Shown piece by piece: positions 1-11,398 of a stretch of 64,000 nucleotides of DNA. The stretch is taken from contig JAGXIW010000003.1 of NCBI GenBank assembly GCA_024635475.1, forward strand, positions 62,001 through 126,000. The letters run 5' to 3'. The notes beneath the pieces were generated by a model. That model was not told the DNA's origin, ran no database searches, and saw only the letters and a program-made list of their open reading frames with translations. Positions within the stretch are counted from its first letter, which is position 1. The number at the start of each line of letters is the position of its first letter. The DNA is from a bacterium (GTDB lineage Bacteria > Patescibacteriota > Gracilibacteria > BD1-5 > UBA6164). A program made the translations under genes and the position numbers.

Positions 1-25
1 TAAATAACTTATTAATAAATGAAAT

Positions 26-1720
26 ATGTTTGAAAATGAAAAAGTAGTAAAATCAAAATTATGCAAATATTGTAATTCAAGTTTTTTAATTACAGACAAG
101 GACTTAGAGTTTTACGATAAAGTTTCACCAAAATTTAATGGTGAAGTTTTTCAAATCCCCCTACCAACACTTTGTCCAGATTGTAGAGAACAAAGAAGAC
201 TTAGTTTTAGAAATGAAAGAAAACTTTACAAAAGAAAATGTGATGCAACTGGGAAAGAAATAGTTTCAATATATTCGCCCGATAAACCTTATAAAGTATA
301 TAATCAAGACTTCTGGTGGAGTGAAAAATGCGATACTATGGATTATGGAAGGAGTTTTGATTTCTCTAAAAGTTTTTTTGAACAATTTGGAGAGCTTTTA
401 AGAGATGTACCAAAACAAAATTTAATATGAGCAAATAATCAAAATTCAGCTTATTGTAATCTAACAGCAGACAATAAAAATTGTTATCTAATATTTGAAA
501 GTTCAAATAATGAGGATTGTCTTTTCTGACATTGGTTACAAAAATGTAATCATTGCACTGATTGTAATTTTATGCATCAATGTGAATTATGTTATGAATC
601 TTTGGATTGTTATGATTGTTTTAATTCAAAATATTTATTTTCATGTAAAAATTGTTCTGATTCATATTTTTTAGAAGATTGTATTTGATGTAAAAATTGT
701 TTTTGATGTGTAAATTTACTAAACAAAGAATTTTATATATTCAATAAACAGTATTCGCAAAAAGAATATTTTGAAAAAATTGATAAATATATTGTAAATA
801 ATGATTTTAAACAAGAATTTTTAAAAATATCACAAAGTTATCCTAAAAAATATTTAAGAATTTTAAATTCAATTAATTGTTTATGAAATCAAATTGAAGA
901 TTCAAAAAATTGTATTTACTGTAATCATGCTCATGATGCTGAAGATTGTAAATACTCTGAACATGTTTGGAGAAATGCAAAAGATTGTATGGATGTTAGC
1001 ACTGCTTGAAGAGATGCTGAATATATATTTGAATGAATAAATTGTTGAATTTGAGTTTATAATTTTAAATATTGTGTTCAGTGTTGGACTGGATCAGACT
1101 TAATTTATTGTATGTTTGGTAGTAATATACATAATAGCTTTTGATGTGTATGACTTGTAAATAAATCCTATTGTATACTAAACAAAGAGTATTCTAAAGA
1201 AGAATACGAAGAACTGGTTCCAAAAATACTAGAACATATGAAGAAAACCGGAGAGTGGTGAGAGTTTTTTCCTAGTTCTATTTCACCATTTTGATACAAT
1301 GAAACAGTAGCAATAGAGTATTTTCCACTTGTAAAAGAAGAAGCAATAAAAAAATGATTCAACTGGTCTACTTATGAAGCCCCATTTCCAAAAGTAGATA
1401 AAATAATTCCTGCATCAAAACTTCCAGGTGATATAACAAAAATACCTGATGATATACTAAATCGGGCTATTGAGTGTGAAATTACAAAAAAACCATTTAA
1501 AATAATATCCCAAGAACTTGATTTTTATAGAAAATACAATTTACCTATTCCAAAAAGACATCCTGATCAAAGACACTTAGATAGAATGGCTCTTAGAAAT
1601 CCTAGAAAATTATTTGATAGAAAGTGTGATAAATGTTGAATTCAAATAAAAACTACTTATTCATCAGATAAACCTGAAATAGTTTATTGTGAAGAGTGTT
1701 ATAATAAAGAGGTTTATTAA
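26..1720 (+). CDS. Type A cysteine-rich zinc-module/repeat protein, copy 1
   Basis: 564 aa with UGA read as Gly; unrecognised function. The N-terminal module has C13-x2-C16 and C50-x2-C53, then RLSFRNERKLYKR and CDATGK. The middle (about 140-400) is two blocks of imperfect Cys/Asn-rich repeats (NCY, DC, SxNC spacing), each ended by a cap: GCVNLLNKEFYIFNK in the first, GCVGLVNKSYCILNK in the second. A hinge (FPSSISPFGYNETVA) leads to a C-terminal module with HPDQRHLDRMALRNPRKLF and a zinc ribbon C534-x2-C537 / C555-x2-C558. No signal peptide or membrane helix, so probably cytoplasmic. A TAA at 1-3 may end a preceding gene. Type B copy 2 follows after 14 nt. Confidence 0.9.
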
Positions 1721-1734
1721 TTTTTTATTAAAAT

Positions 1735-3204
1735 ATGTCAAATCTAGAAAAATGGGAAAATATAATTAAAGAAAAAAGAAAACAAACTAATTTTAAAGAT
1801 TATTTGAAAGAAATAGTTAGTTGGTATCCTTTTGCTTTTTATAAAAAATGAAGTTTAATAACTAATTTTCCATATTCTAATAGAATTAATGAGAAAATTA
1901 TAACACCTATTGAATTTGATGATAATAGAGATAATTTATTAAACAAATGATTAAATTATGATTTGAATAAATCGTTCTTTTTAAATTTTCAAAAATTATT
2001 TATATCAATTCCTTGGTATAATTTATTTTCATTTAATACAGAAAATGCTCAATATGCTGATAATGTATATAATTCAAAAAATACATATTTATCAAATTGA
2101 GTTATACATAATTGTGAAAATGTTTTTTATAGCTTTTATATAAAAGAAAATTGTTCCAATATTTTTAACAGCTTTATGGTTTGGGATAATTGTGACAATA
2201 TTTACAATAGTTCTTGAGTTATTAAATCATATAATATATTTTATTCAAGAAATATTTTAAATTGTTCAAATATATGGTTTTCATCTAATTTGACTTGATG
2301 TACGGAATGTTTATTTTGTGATAATTTAGAAAATATAAAATATTGTATTAAAAATAAACAATATACAAAAGAAGAATTTATTGAAGAAAAGAAAAAAATA
2401 TTAAATAATAAAAATGAATTTCATAAATATTATCTTAAAGTTAATTTTAATTGAAAATGACCATTTAGTAAAAATACTGATGGTATTTTCCTTCCTTTAT
2501 GTGAAAATATAGAAAGTTGATATTATTCATATAATGTTCATTCTTGAAAAAATATAATACTCACTTGATCAAAAGAATGAAATACTGATTTTTTTGATGT
2601 ATTTTGATGATGATCACCCACATGAAATAGGTATTATGGATGTTGTTATGTGTGAACATATTCTGAAGATCTTTTTTTATGTCATTCTATTGATTATTCA
2701 AAAAATTTATATTATTGTTATTATTTAACTAATTGTTCATATTGTATTTGATGTGTATGATTAAAAAATAAATCTTATTGTATATTAAATAATCAATATA
2801 CTAAAGAAGAGTGGTATGAACTTGCAGATAAAATATTTGCACAAATGGATAGAACTGAGATTTTGGGGGACTTTTTTCCTTGAGAATTAAATCCATTTTA
2901 TTTCAATGATACTATAGCTTATCTTTTGGATAATACTTTTACCAAAGAAGAAATAATTGCAGATTGATATATGTGGAGAGATGAAGAGATACTAGTAGAT
3001 ATACCTGAGTGAGTTGAGGTTCTGAATATTGATGATCTGGATATAGTAAACTATGATAAATCAATACTTGAGAAAGTAATCAAAGACCAGAAATGAAATT
3101 ATTATAGGATTGTCAAAATTGAATATGATTTTTTAAAGAAACATAATCTTCCTTTACCTGAAATACACTGGCTTGATAGAATAAAATTGTGATTTAAATT
3201 TTAA
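1735..3204 (+). CDS. Type B cysteine-rich repeat protein, copy 2
   Basis: 489 aa, unknown function. The type B N terminus is charged (WENIIKEKRKQTNFKDY) and has no CxxC pair. The repeat blocks are richer in Asn/Ser than type A (NCENVFYSF, ENCSNIFNS, NCSNIWFSSNL) and look like a beta-helix-type ladder (inference). The caps are CTECLFC then ENIKYCIKNK, and CSYCIGCVGLKNKSYCILNN. After FFPGELNPFYFNDTIAYLLD the chain ends in FLKKHNLPLPEIHWLDRIK, which matches the FYRKHNLPIP-x-RHPD-x-RHLDRM stretch of type A but stops before the zinc ribbon. It forms an A-B pair with copy 1 and is 12 nt from copy 3. Confidence 0.88.
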
Positions 3205-3216
3205 TCTGGAAATTTT

Positions 3217-4893
3217 ATGCAATGAGAAAAAGTAGTAGAAACAAAAGTTTGTAAACACTGTAATTCAAGTTTTGATATCACAGACAAAGATTTAGAGTTT
3301 TATGATAAAATTTCGCCTGTTTTTAATGATAAAAAATATTTGATTTCTGCTCCAAAATTATGTTCTGATTGTCGTTTACAGAGGAGATTATCATTTAGAA
3401 ATGAAAGAAAATTATATAAAAAGGTTTGTGATTCTTGTTGAAAAGAGGTAGTATCTTTATATTCTCCTGATAAACATTATAAAATTTTTTGTCCAGATTG
3501 TTGGTGGTGAGATAAATTTAATCCACTAAATTATGGGAAAGATTTTGATTTTAATCGTACTTTTTGAGAACAATTTAATGAATTAAATCTTGATGTTCCA
3601 AAATTGGCTATTCAAAATACAAATAGTGAAAATAGTTTATTTACAAACTATGCAACTGAAAATAAAAACTGTTACATGGTAGTATGAGCATGACAAAACG
3701 AAGAATGTTATTACTCTTATAGAATTTTTGGATCAAAAAATATTATGGATTCATATGATCTTGCAAAAAGTGAACATTGTTATGAATGTTTAGAATCTGA
3801 CAATTTATTTAATTGTAAATTCTGTAAATGATGCCAAAATTCTTCTAACTTGGTTTATTGTCAATATTGTATTAATTGTAAAAATTGTTTTTGATGTGTA
3901 AACTTAAGAAATAAAAAATATTATATTTTTAATAAACCTTACTCTAAAGAAGAATATGAATTAGAAATTAGTAAAATAAAAAAATCAGATTTGGATAAAT
4001 TTCAATTATTAAGATTAGAAACCCCATATTTATCGAATTTTATAACATGATCTGAAAATGTTTTATGAGATCAATTACTTAATTGTAAAAATTGTTATGA
4101 TTGTTTCACTTTTAGAGATTCAGAAAATTGTAAATATTCGGCCATTTGAGAATGAAATAAAAATAGTTATGATATGAATTTTTGAGATAATTGTGAATAT
4201 CAACTTGATTCAACAAATCTTGAACAAAATTATAAAGTAATGTTTAGTTATCTGGCTTGGTATATAAATAATGGTTATTATTTAAGTACTTGCTTTAACT
4301 CTGATAATTTATTTTGATGCACTTGAATTAAAAAATGAAGTTATTTAATTTTTAATAAACAATATGAGAAAAGTGAGTATGAAATTCTTGTTCCAAAAAT
4401 CATAGAACATATGATAAAAACATGAGAATGGTGAGAATTTTTTCCTAGTTCTATTTCACCATTTTGATACAATGAAACAATAGCAAATGAATACTTTCCG
4501 CTTTCTAAAAATGAAGCACTAAAAAAATGATTGAATTGGTCAGATTATGAAGCCCCTTTTCCAAAAGTAGAAAAAATAATTCCTGCATCAAAACTTCCAG
4601 ACGATATAACAAAAATACCTGATGATATACTTAATCGGGCTATTGAATGTGAAATTACAAAAAAACCATTTAAAATTATTAAACAAGAATTAGATTTTTA
4701 TAGAAAACATAATCTACCAATTCCAAAAAGACATCCAGATCTTAGACATTTAGATAGAATGGCTCTTAGAAATTCTAGAAAATTATTTACGAGAATTTGT
4801 GATAAATGTTGAATTCAAATAAAAACTACTTATTCATCAGATAAACCTGAAATAATTTATTGTGAAGAGTGTTATAATAAAGAGGTTTATTAA
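3217..4893 (+). CDS. Type A cysteine-rich protein, copy 3 (complete second zinc knuckle)
   Basis: 558 aa. It begins Met-Gln-UGA, so the third codon is already a recoded Gly. Besides the first CxxC/CSDC pair it keeps a full second ribbon near residues 70-100 (VCDSCGKEVVSLYSP followed by FCPDCWWGD). Most type A paralogs have lost this ribbon to CDATGK/NQDFWW. The repeat blocks and both caps (GCVNLRNKKYYIFNK; GCTGIKKGSYLIFNK) are present. The second cap has Leu in place of the usual Cys. It ends in KLFTRICDKCGIQIKTTY and YCEECYNKEVY. The junction with copy 2 is nearly identical to the copy 4/5 junction. Confidence 0.9.
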
Positions 4894-4911
4894 ATTTTAA
4901 TTTAAAAAATT

Positions 4912-6330
4912 ATGACAAATTTGAAATTTTGGGAAGATAAAATCAAAGAAAAAAGAAAAAAAACTAATTTTAAAGATTTTGTGAAGGAAATTGCGAGTTG
5001 GAGTCCTTTAAATTATTATAAAAATTGAGATTATATATCTATATTTCCAAAATCAAATAGAATCAATAAAATAGTAAGCATAGAAAAATTTAATAATTCA
5101 AGAGATAATTTACTTAGTTTAGATTATATTTATGATAATTTTTTTGAAGGTTTATTGTCTTTACAAAAAAATGTTACAACTCCTTGTGTAAGACAGTATT
5201 GAATATGTATTAATGCAGAATATACAGATATAATTTCAAATATAGAAAATTGTTTTTTAATTAGATGTTCACCAAATTGCAAAAATGTTTGATATAGTAT
5301 TGTTATCAAAAATACTGAAAATGTTTTTAATTGTATAAAAGTTCAATGATGAGAATGAAATATTTATTCATCATTTTCAGTTGATGAAAGTTTTAATATA
5401 TTTTATTCAAAATGTATTGAAAATTCATCAAATATTTGGTTTTCTTATGACTTAGTTGATTGCCATGAATGTTTATTTTGTAATGATTTAAATAATAAAT
5501 CATATTATATTTATAATATTTCTTATGCTAAAGATATTTATTTACAAAAAAAAGAAGAAATTTTATCTCAAAAAGCTAATTTTCAAAGTTGGTTTACAAA
5601 TCTCTGATGACACAATTATAAAACAATTAACTCAGAAAATGTTGAAAATGTTTATTGATGAACAAATGTTATAAATTGAAGAAATTGTATTATTGTATGA
5701 AATCCCATATGAACAAAAAATATTTATGATACTTTATTAACTTGAACTCTTTGAGATTATTATTGATGTGCTGATAGTGGAGTTAATTCAGAAAAAATAT
5801 ATTGTAGTGTTGCAATAGTAAATTCTAATACTATTTTTTATAGCCAATTTCTTGAGGGATGTTCATTTTGTATCGGTTGTATCTGACTCAAAAATAAATC
5901 ATTTTGTATTTTAAATAAACAGTATACAAAAGAAGAATGGTATGAGTTAGTAGATAAAATATTTACCAAAATGAATTCTGATTGAATACTTTGAAACTTT
6001 TTTCCTTGAAGTTTAAATCCATTTTATTTTAATGATACTGTAGCTTATCTTTTGGATAATACTTTTACAAAAGAAGAAATAATTGCTGATTGATATTTAT
6101 GGAGAGATGAAGAAATAAAAGTTGATATTCCTGAATGAACTGATATTATAAATGTAAAAGATTTAGATATAGTAAATTTTGATGAATCAATATTAAAAAA
6201 AATTATTGTGGATAAAAATTGAAATTACTACAAAATTGTCAAAATGGAATACGATTTTTTAAAAAAACACAATCTTCCTTTACCTGAAATACATTGGCTT
6301 GATAGAATAAAATTATGATTTAAATTTTAA
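4912..6330 (+). CDS. Type B cysteine-rich repeat protein, copy 4
   Basis: 472 aa, the shortest type B. N terminus MTNLKFWEDKIKEKRKKTNF. The repeats include NCKNVGYSIV, NTENVFNCI and NSSNIWFSYDL, with a first cap of CHECLFC and NNKSYYIYN. The second cap is CSFCIGCIGLKNKSFCILNK. The end, FLKKHNLPLPEIHWLDRIK, is almost identical to copies 2, 6 and 16. Unknown function; no export signal. It lies 18 nt after copy 3 and 12 nt before copy 5, consistent with one transcript. Confidence 0.88.
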
Positions 6331-6342
6331 TCTGGAAATTTT

Positions 6343-8133
6343 ATGCAATGAGAAAAAATAGTAGAAACAAAAAATTGCAAACATTGTAATTCTAGCTTTG
6401 AAATTACAGATAAGGATTTAGAATTTTATGAAAAATTAAGTCCAGTTTTTTGATGACAAAAATATCAAGTTCCCTCTCCAACTTTATGTCCAGATTGTAG
6501 ACAACAAAGAAGACTTAGTTTTAGAAACGAGAAAAAATTATATAAAAGAAAATGTGATGCAACTGGAAAAGATATTATTTCAATTTATTCATCTCTAAAA
6601 CCATATAAAATATATCATCAAGATTATTGGTGGAGTGATAAATGGGATGCAATGGATTATGGTAGGGACTTTGATTTTAATAAAAATTTTTTTGAGCAGT
6701 TTAATGAATTACAATTAGAAGTACCAAGATTATGTCTTAGAATAAGACAAGATATGGAAGATTGTTATTATTGCAATAATTGAAATAATTCAAAAGGTTG
6801 TTATATGTGTAATACTGCAATAAATAGTGAGAATTGTTACTATAGTCATACAAGTATTAATTGTAATTTTGATGTAGATGGATTATTTAACCAATGAAAT
6901 TCTTTTTGTTATAATGCTGTGCAGAGTAATAATAATTTTAATAGTAAATTTTTATTTTATTCACATAATTGCAAAAATTCTTCTTTTTTAGATGATTGTG
7001 ATAATTGTGAATATTGTTACGGATGTGTAAATTTAAGAAACAAAAAATATTTTTATTTAAACCAAGAATTAACCAGTGAAGAATATTATAAAAAAATAGA
7101 AAATATTAATATAAATGATTTTAAAGATATTTTTGAAGATTTTTCTAAAAAACAAATAAAACCATATACTAGATGAGTAAATTTTCCCAATAGTTTTTGA
7201 GATTTTATTGTCGATTGCGAAAATTGTCATAATTGTTTTTGAGTGATAGGTTTGAAGGATTCAAAGTATTGTTGGTCAGCCTGATTATGAAGTGAAGATA
7301 TTTATGATTGTCTTCATTCATGACCAGTAAATAAATGTTATGAATGTGTAACAACTGATACTTCAAGTAATTTATGATTTTCATTAGAAATTACTGGTTC
7401 TTATAATTTATTTTATTGCCAGTCAATTAGTAATTGTAATAATTGTTTTTGATGTATTTGATTAAAAAATAAATCTTATTGTATTTTAAATAAACAATAT
7501 ACAAAAGAAGAATATGAAGAATTAGTATCAAAAATCATAGAACATATGATAAAAACTTGAGAGTGGTGAGAATTTTTCCCTAGTTCTATTTCTCCTTTTG
7601 GGTATAATGAAACTGTTGGAATGGAGTATTTTCCTCTTAGTAGAGATGAAATACTTGATAACCGTCATCCTGAATTTATTTCAGGATCTATAATGCAAGA
7701 ATTTTCACAAAAACATAGTATTAAAGATACTGAAACAAGTTCAGCATGACAATTTAAAAAATGACTTATTTTCAACCGGTCCGACTATGAAGCCCCATTT
7801 TCAAAAGTTACAAAAATAATTCCTGCATCAAAACTTCCAGATGATATAAGAGATATTCCTGATGATATACTAAATTGGGCAATAGAATGCGAAATTACAA
7901 AAAAGCCTTTTAAAATAATTAAACAAGAATTAGATTTTTATAAAAAACATAATCTGCCTATTCCAAGAAGACATCCTGATCAAAGACACTTAGATAGAAT
8001 GGCTTTTAGAAATCCAAGAAAATTATTTGATAGAAAATGTGATAAGTGTGGAGTTGATATTAAAACTACTTATTCTCCAGATAGAAGTGAAATAGTTTAT
8101 TGTGAAGAGTGTTATAATAAGGAAATTTATTAA
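6343..8133 (+). CDS. Type A cysteine-rich protein, copy 5, carrying an in-frame palindromic insert
   Basis: 596 aa, about 30 residues longer than its relatives. The N-terminal module (CKHC, CPDC, CDATGK), Cys-rich blocks (CDNCEYCYGCVNLRNKKY), second cap (CIGLKNKSYCILNK) and C-terminal ribbon (CDKC, YCEECY) are intact. The extra length lies after GMEYFPL, near residues 441-469, where a DNA palindrome (7664-7750) is translated as RHPEFISGS...DTETSSAG before the family sequence resumes at NRSDYEAPF. The frame is maintained and no stop is created, so the protein is probably still made. Confidence 0.9.
7664..7750. repeat. Palindromic element inserted in frame in copy 5
   Basis: Two 26-base arms, 7664-7689 and 7725-7750, are imperfect inverted repeats (GTCATCCTGAATTTATTTCA against the complement of TGAAACAAGTTCAGCATGAC) around a 35-base loop. 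From memory, the arm resembles widespread bacterial palindromic elements whose translation gives HPE-x-x-SGS; I could not search for it. It replaces the hinge segment that reads SKEKALKEN in other type A copies. Confidence 0.8.
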
Positions 8134-8150
8134 TTTTTATAATTATTAAT

Positions 8151-9602
8151 ATGGCTAAGTTAGATAAATGGGAAAACATAATCAAAGAAAAAAGAATGCA
8201 TACCCCTTTTAGAGATTTCGTAAAAGAAATTACTAGTTGGACTGTTTTAAATTTATACAAACATAAATGAAAAATTTGTAGATACCCTGATAGTTGAAGA
8301 GTAAAAAATCTTGATACTAAAGAGTCTCAAAATGCTTCAAACTATTTTTTAGATTATGATTTTAGTAAATGATTTTTTGAAAATTTTAAAGATTTATTTG
8401 AAAAAACTCCACTTCAATATATGCTGGATTTTTGAAATAATGAAAACTCGGATTTTGCTGATGCAGCATTTTGAGTAAAAAATGCATATTTGACATTTGT
8501 TGCTTGATTTTGAATTGAAAATGTTGCATATAGTGCTTTTTGCTATTTAAATTCTTCTAATATATATAACAGTTTTTTAATTCAGGCAAATTGTAATAAT
8601 ATATATTTTTGAGCCTGAATAATAAATTCTTTCAATGTTTTTTATAGCAAATATGTAAATGATAGTTCAAATATATGGTTTTCTACAAACTTAATATGAT
8701 GCCAAGAATGTATTTTTTGTAATTGATTACAAAATGGAAAATATTTTTTTCAAAACAAACAATATGAAAAAGAAGAATATCTTGAAATAAAGAAGCAATT
8801 ATTAGGTAAAAAAGAGGAATTTTTAAATAATTATAAATTTATATCAAAAAATGAGCCAATAAATTATTTATCTGAAAATGTAAATTGAAAATATAATATA
8901 AAATGTCACAATGTTGAAAATTGATATTGGATAAATAATACTAGCAATTCAAGAAATGTTATAATTACTTGATGAGATGGTATTTATAATTTTTATGACT
9001 CGTTTGATGCTTGATTAAATTCAAGTGATTTTTATTGAGTTAATTGAGCTTGAAGTGGTGCAAAAAATATTTACCTATCTACTCAAATTGATCAAAGTTC
9101 AAATATATATTACAGCTATTTTTTAAAAAATTGTTCTTTTTGTATCTGATGTATTTGATTGAAAAATAAAAGTTATTGTATATTTAATAAACAATACTCA
9201 AAAGAAGAATGGTATGAACTTGCAGATAAGATATTTGCACAAATGGATTCTGATTGAATACTCTGAGAGTTTTTTCCTTGAAGTTTAAATCCATTTTATT
9301 TCAATGATACAATGGCTTATTTGATAGATGATACTTTCACAAAAGAAGAAGTAGAAAAAGAGGGATATTTATGGAGAAACGAAGAAATAAAAGTAGATCT
9401 TTCTGAATGAGTAGAAGTTGTAAATGTGAAAGATTTAGATATAGTAAATTTTGATGAATCAATATTAAAAAAAGTTATTGTAGATAATAATTGAAATTAC
9501 TACAAAATTATAAAAATGGAATACGATTTTTTAAAGAAACACAATCTGCCTTTACCTGAAATACATTGGCTTGATAGAATAAAATTGTGATTTAAATTTT
9601 AA
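8151..9602 (+). CDS. Type B cysteine-rich repeat protein, copy 6
   Basis: 483 aa, function unknown. It opens MAKLDKWENIIKEKR, closer to copy 2 than to the MTNLQFWEDK group. Its repeats have fewer Cys and more aromatic/Asn residues (NSSNIYNSFL, NCNNIYFGAG, DSSNIWFSTNL). The first cap is CQECIFC with GKYFFQNK, so the cap Cys is lost. The second cap is CSFCIGCIGLKNKSYCIFNK. C-terminal half FFPGSLNPFYFNDTMAYLID, then LPLPEIHWLDRIKLGFKF. It pairs with copy 5; copy 7 starts 12 nt downstream. Confidence 0.88.
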
Positions 9603-9614
9603 TTAGGATAATTT

Positions 9615-11330
9615 ATGCTATGAGAAATAACAGTAGAAACAAAAGTTTGTAAACATTGTAATTCTAGCTTTGAAATTACGGACAAAGACTTAGAATTTTA
9701 CAATAAAGTTTCGCCTGTTTTTAACAAAATTAAATATCAGATACCAACACCAACTTTATGTCCAGATTGTAGAAGACAAAGAAGATTATCTTGGAGAAAT
9801 GAAAGTAAATTATATAAAAATATAGATTCAATTACAAAAAAAGAATTAGTTTCAATCTACTCACCTGATAAAAAATTTATAATTTATGATCAAGATTATT
9901 GGTGGAGTGATAAATGGAATCCACTTGATTATTGAAGAGATTTTGATTTTTGAAAAAGTTTTTTTGAACAGTTTAGAGAACTTCAAAAAATTGTTCCCAG
10001 AATTGCCTTAATTAATTGATTTCAAGAAAATTCGGATTATTGAAACCATTCTTATCATAATAAAAATTCTTATTTAGTACATTCTTGTGGTTATGTAGAA
10101 GACTCTTATTATTGTATAAACACTACATTCTCTGCTAATTGTATGGATTGTTACAATGCTGAATATTGTAACCAATCTTATGAACTAACTGATTGTAAAA
10201 ATTGTAATTCTTCTAATTTTTTATTGTACAGTAGCGAATGTTTTAAATGTTTATATTGTGATGACTGTATTGATTGTAAATATTGTATTTGATGTAAATG
10301 ACTTAATCATAAAGAATATCATATATTTAATAAAAAAGTTTCAAAAGATGAATATGAAAAAACATATTTTGATTTTTTTAACACAGAAGAAAAAAGATTA
10401 GAAATAATAAAAAATTATTATGAATTTCGTAAAAATATTCCTTCAAAATGAGAAACAAATATAAATTACAAAGATTTATATGCTTGCGATAGTTGTTCAA
10501 ATTGTGAAAATATAAAATACTCATTTGAATGTAATGATAGCCAAAATATTGCCTATTCTTTTTGGATGTGATGATGATGAGCGAAAGATTGTTATGATTT
10601 TGATATTTGGTGAGAAAATTCAAGTTTAGTTTATGATACACATTGTGGTTGATGATGAATTTCAAATGTATTATTTTGTAATATAGTTTGGTGATGACAT
10701 CACAATATTTATTGTGACTTGTTTTTATCTACTTCTTCTAATTGTTTTTGATGTATTTGATTACACAATAATGAACAATATTGCATTTTAAATAAAAAAT
10801 ATTCCAAAGATGAATATGAAAAACTTGTTCCTAAAATTATTGAACATATGCAAAAAACTTGAGAATGGTGAGAATTTTTCCCTAGTTCTCTTTCTCCATT
10901 TTGATACAATGAAACAATATCAAATGAATGGTTTCCATTAAATAAAGAAGATGCAATAAATTTAGGTTTTAAATGGTCTGATTATGAAAATACTTTTCCA
11001 AAAGTAGACAAAATTATTCCAGCAAATAAATTACCAGATAATATAGCTCTAATTCCAGATGATATACTAAATCGGGCTATTGAATGTGAGGTAACAAAGA
11101 AACCATTTAAAATAATAACTCAAGAACTTGAATTTTATAAGAAACATAATCTGCCAATTCCAAAAAGACATCCTGATCAAAGACATCTTGATAGAATGAC
11201 TCTCAGGAATCCAAGAAAGTTATTTGATAGGAAGTGTGATAAGTGTGGAATAGATATAAAAACTACTTATAATTCTCTAAGACCTGAAATAGTTTATTGT
11301 GAAGAATGTTATAATAAAACTATGTACTAA
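9615..11330 (+). CDS. Type A cysteine-rich protein, copy 7
   Basis: 571 aa. The first zinc pair is intact (VCKHC, LCPDCRRQRR), but the second site reads YKNIDSITKKELVSIYS, so both Cys and the CDATGK form are gone. The Cys blocks are dense (CLYCDDCIDCKYCIGCKGL). The second block is unusually glycine-rich, with runs of UGA codons at 10567-10578 and 10649-10657. The second cap reads CIGLHNNEQYCILNK with one extra residue. It ends CDKCGIDIKTTY, YCEECYNKTMY; this NKTMY ending is shared with copy 10. It is followed by another type A copy, breaking the A-B alternation. Confidence 0.88.
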
Positions 11331-11364
11331 GTTACTCTTGTACTTCGTAATCTTGATAAAAAAA
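11331..11364 (+). repeat. 3' flank repeat, first copy
   Basis: The sequence after copy 7 (core TACTTCGTAATCTTGATAAA) recurs almost unchanged after copy 10 at 15317-15350. Both follow genes ending in NKTMY, so the downstream flank was duplicated or converted with the gene end. Confidence 0.75.
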
Positions 11365-11398
11365 CATAATAAAAAAGTTTATTAATATTTTATAAATT

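Noticed and set aside
1168-1362. Minus-strand open frames recurring at the same place in several type A genes (also near 10709, 18042, 21345, 27701 and 35299), with similar translations
   Set aside because: They lie opposite the conserved second cap and hinge coding sequence. Their mutual similarity follows from the plus-strand protein conservation, and they have no start signals of their own.
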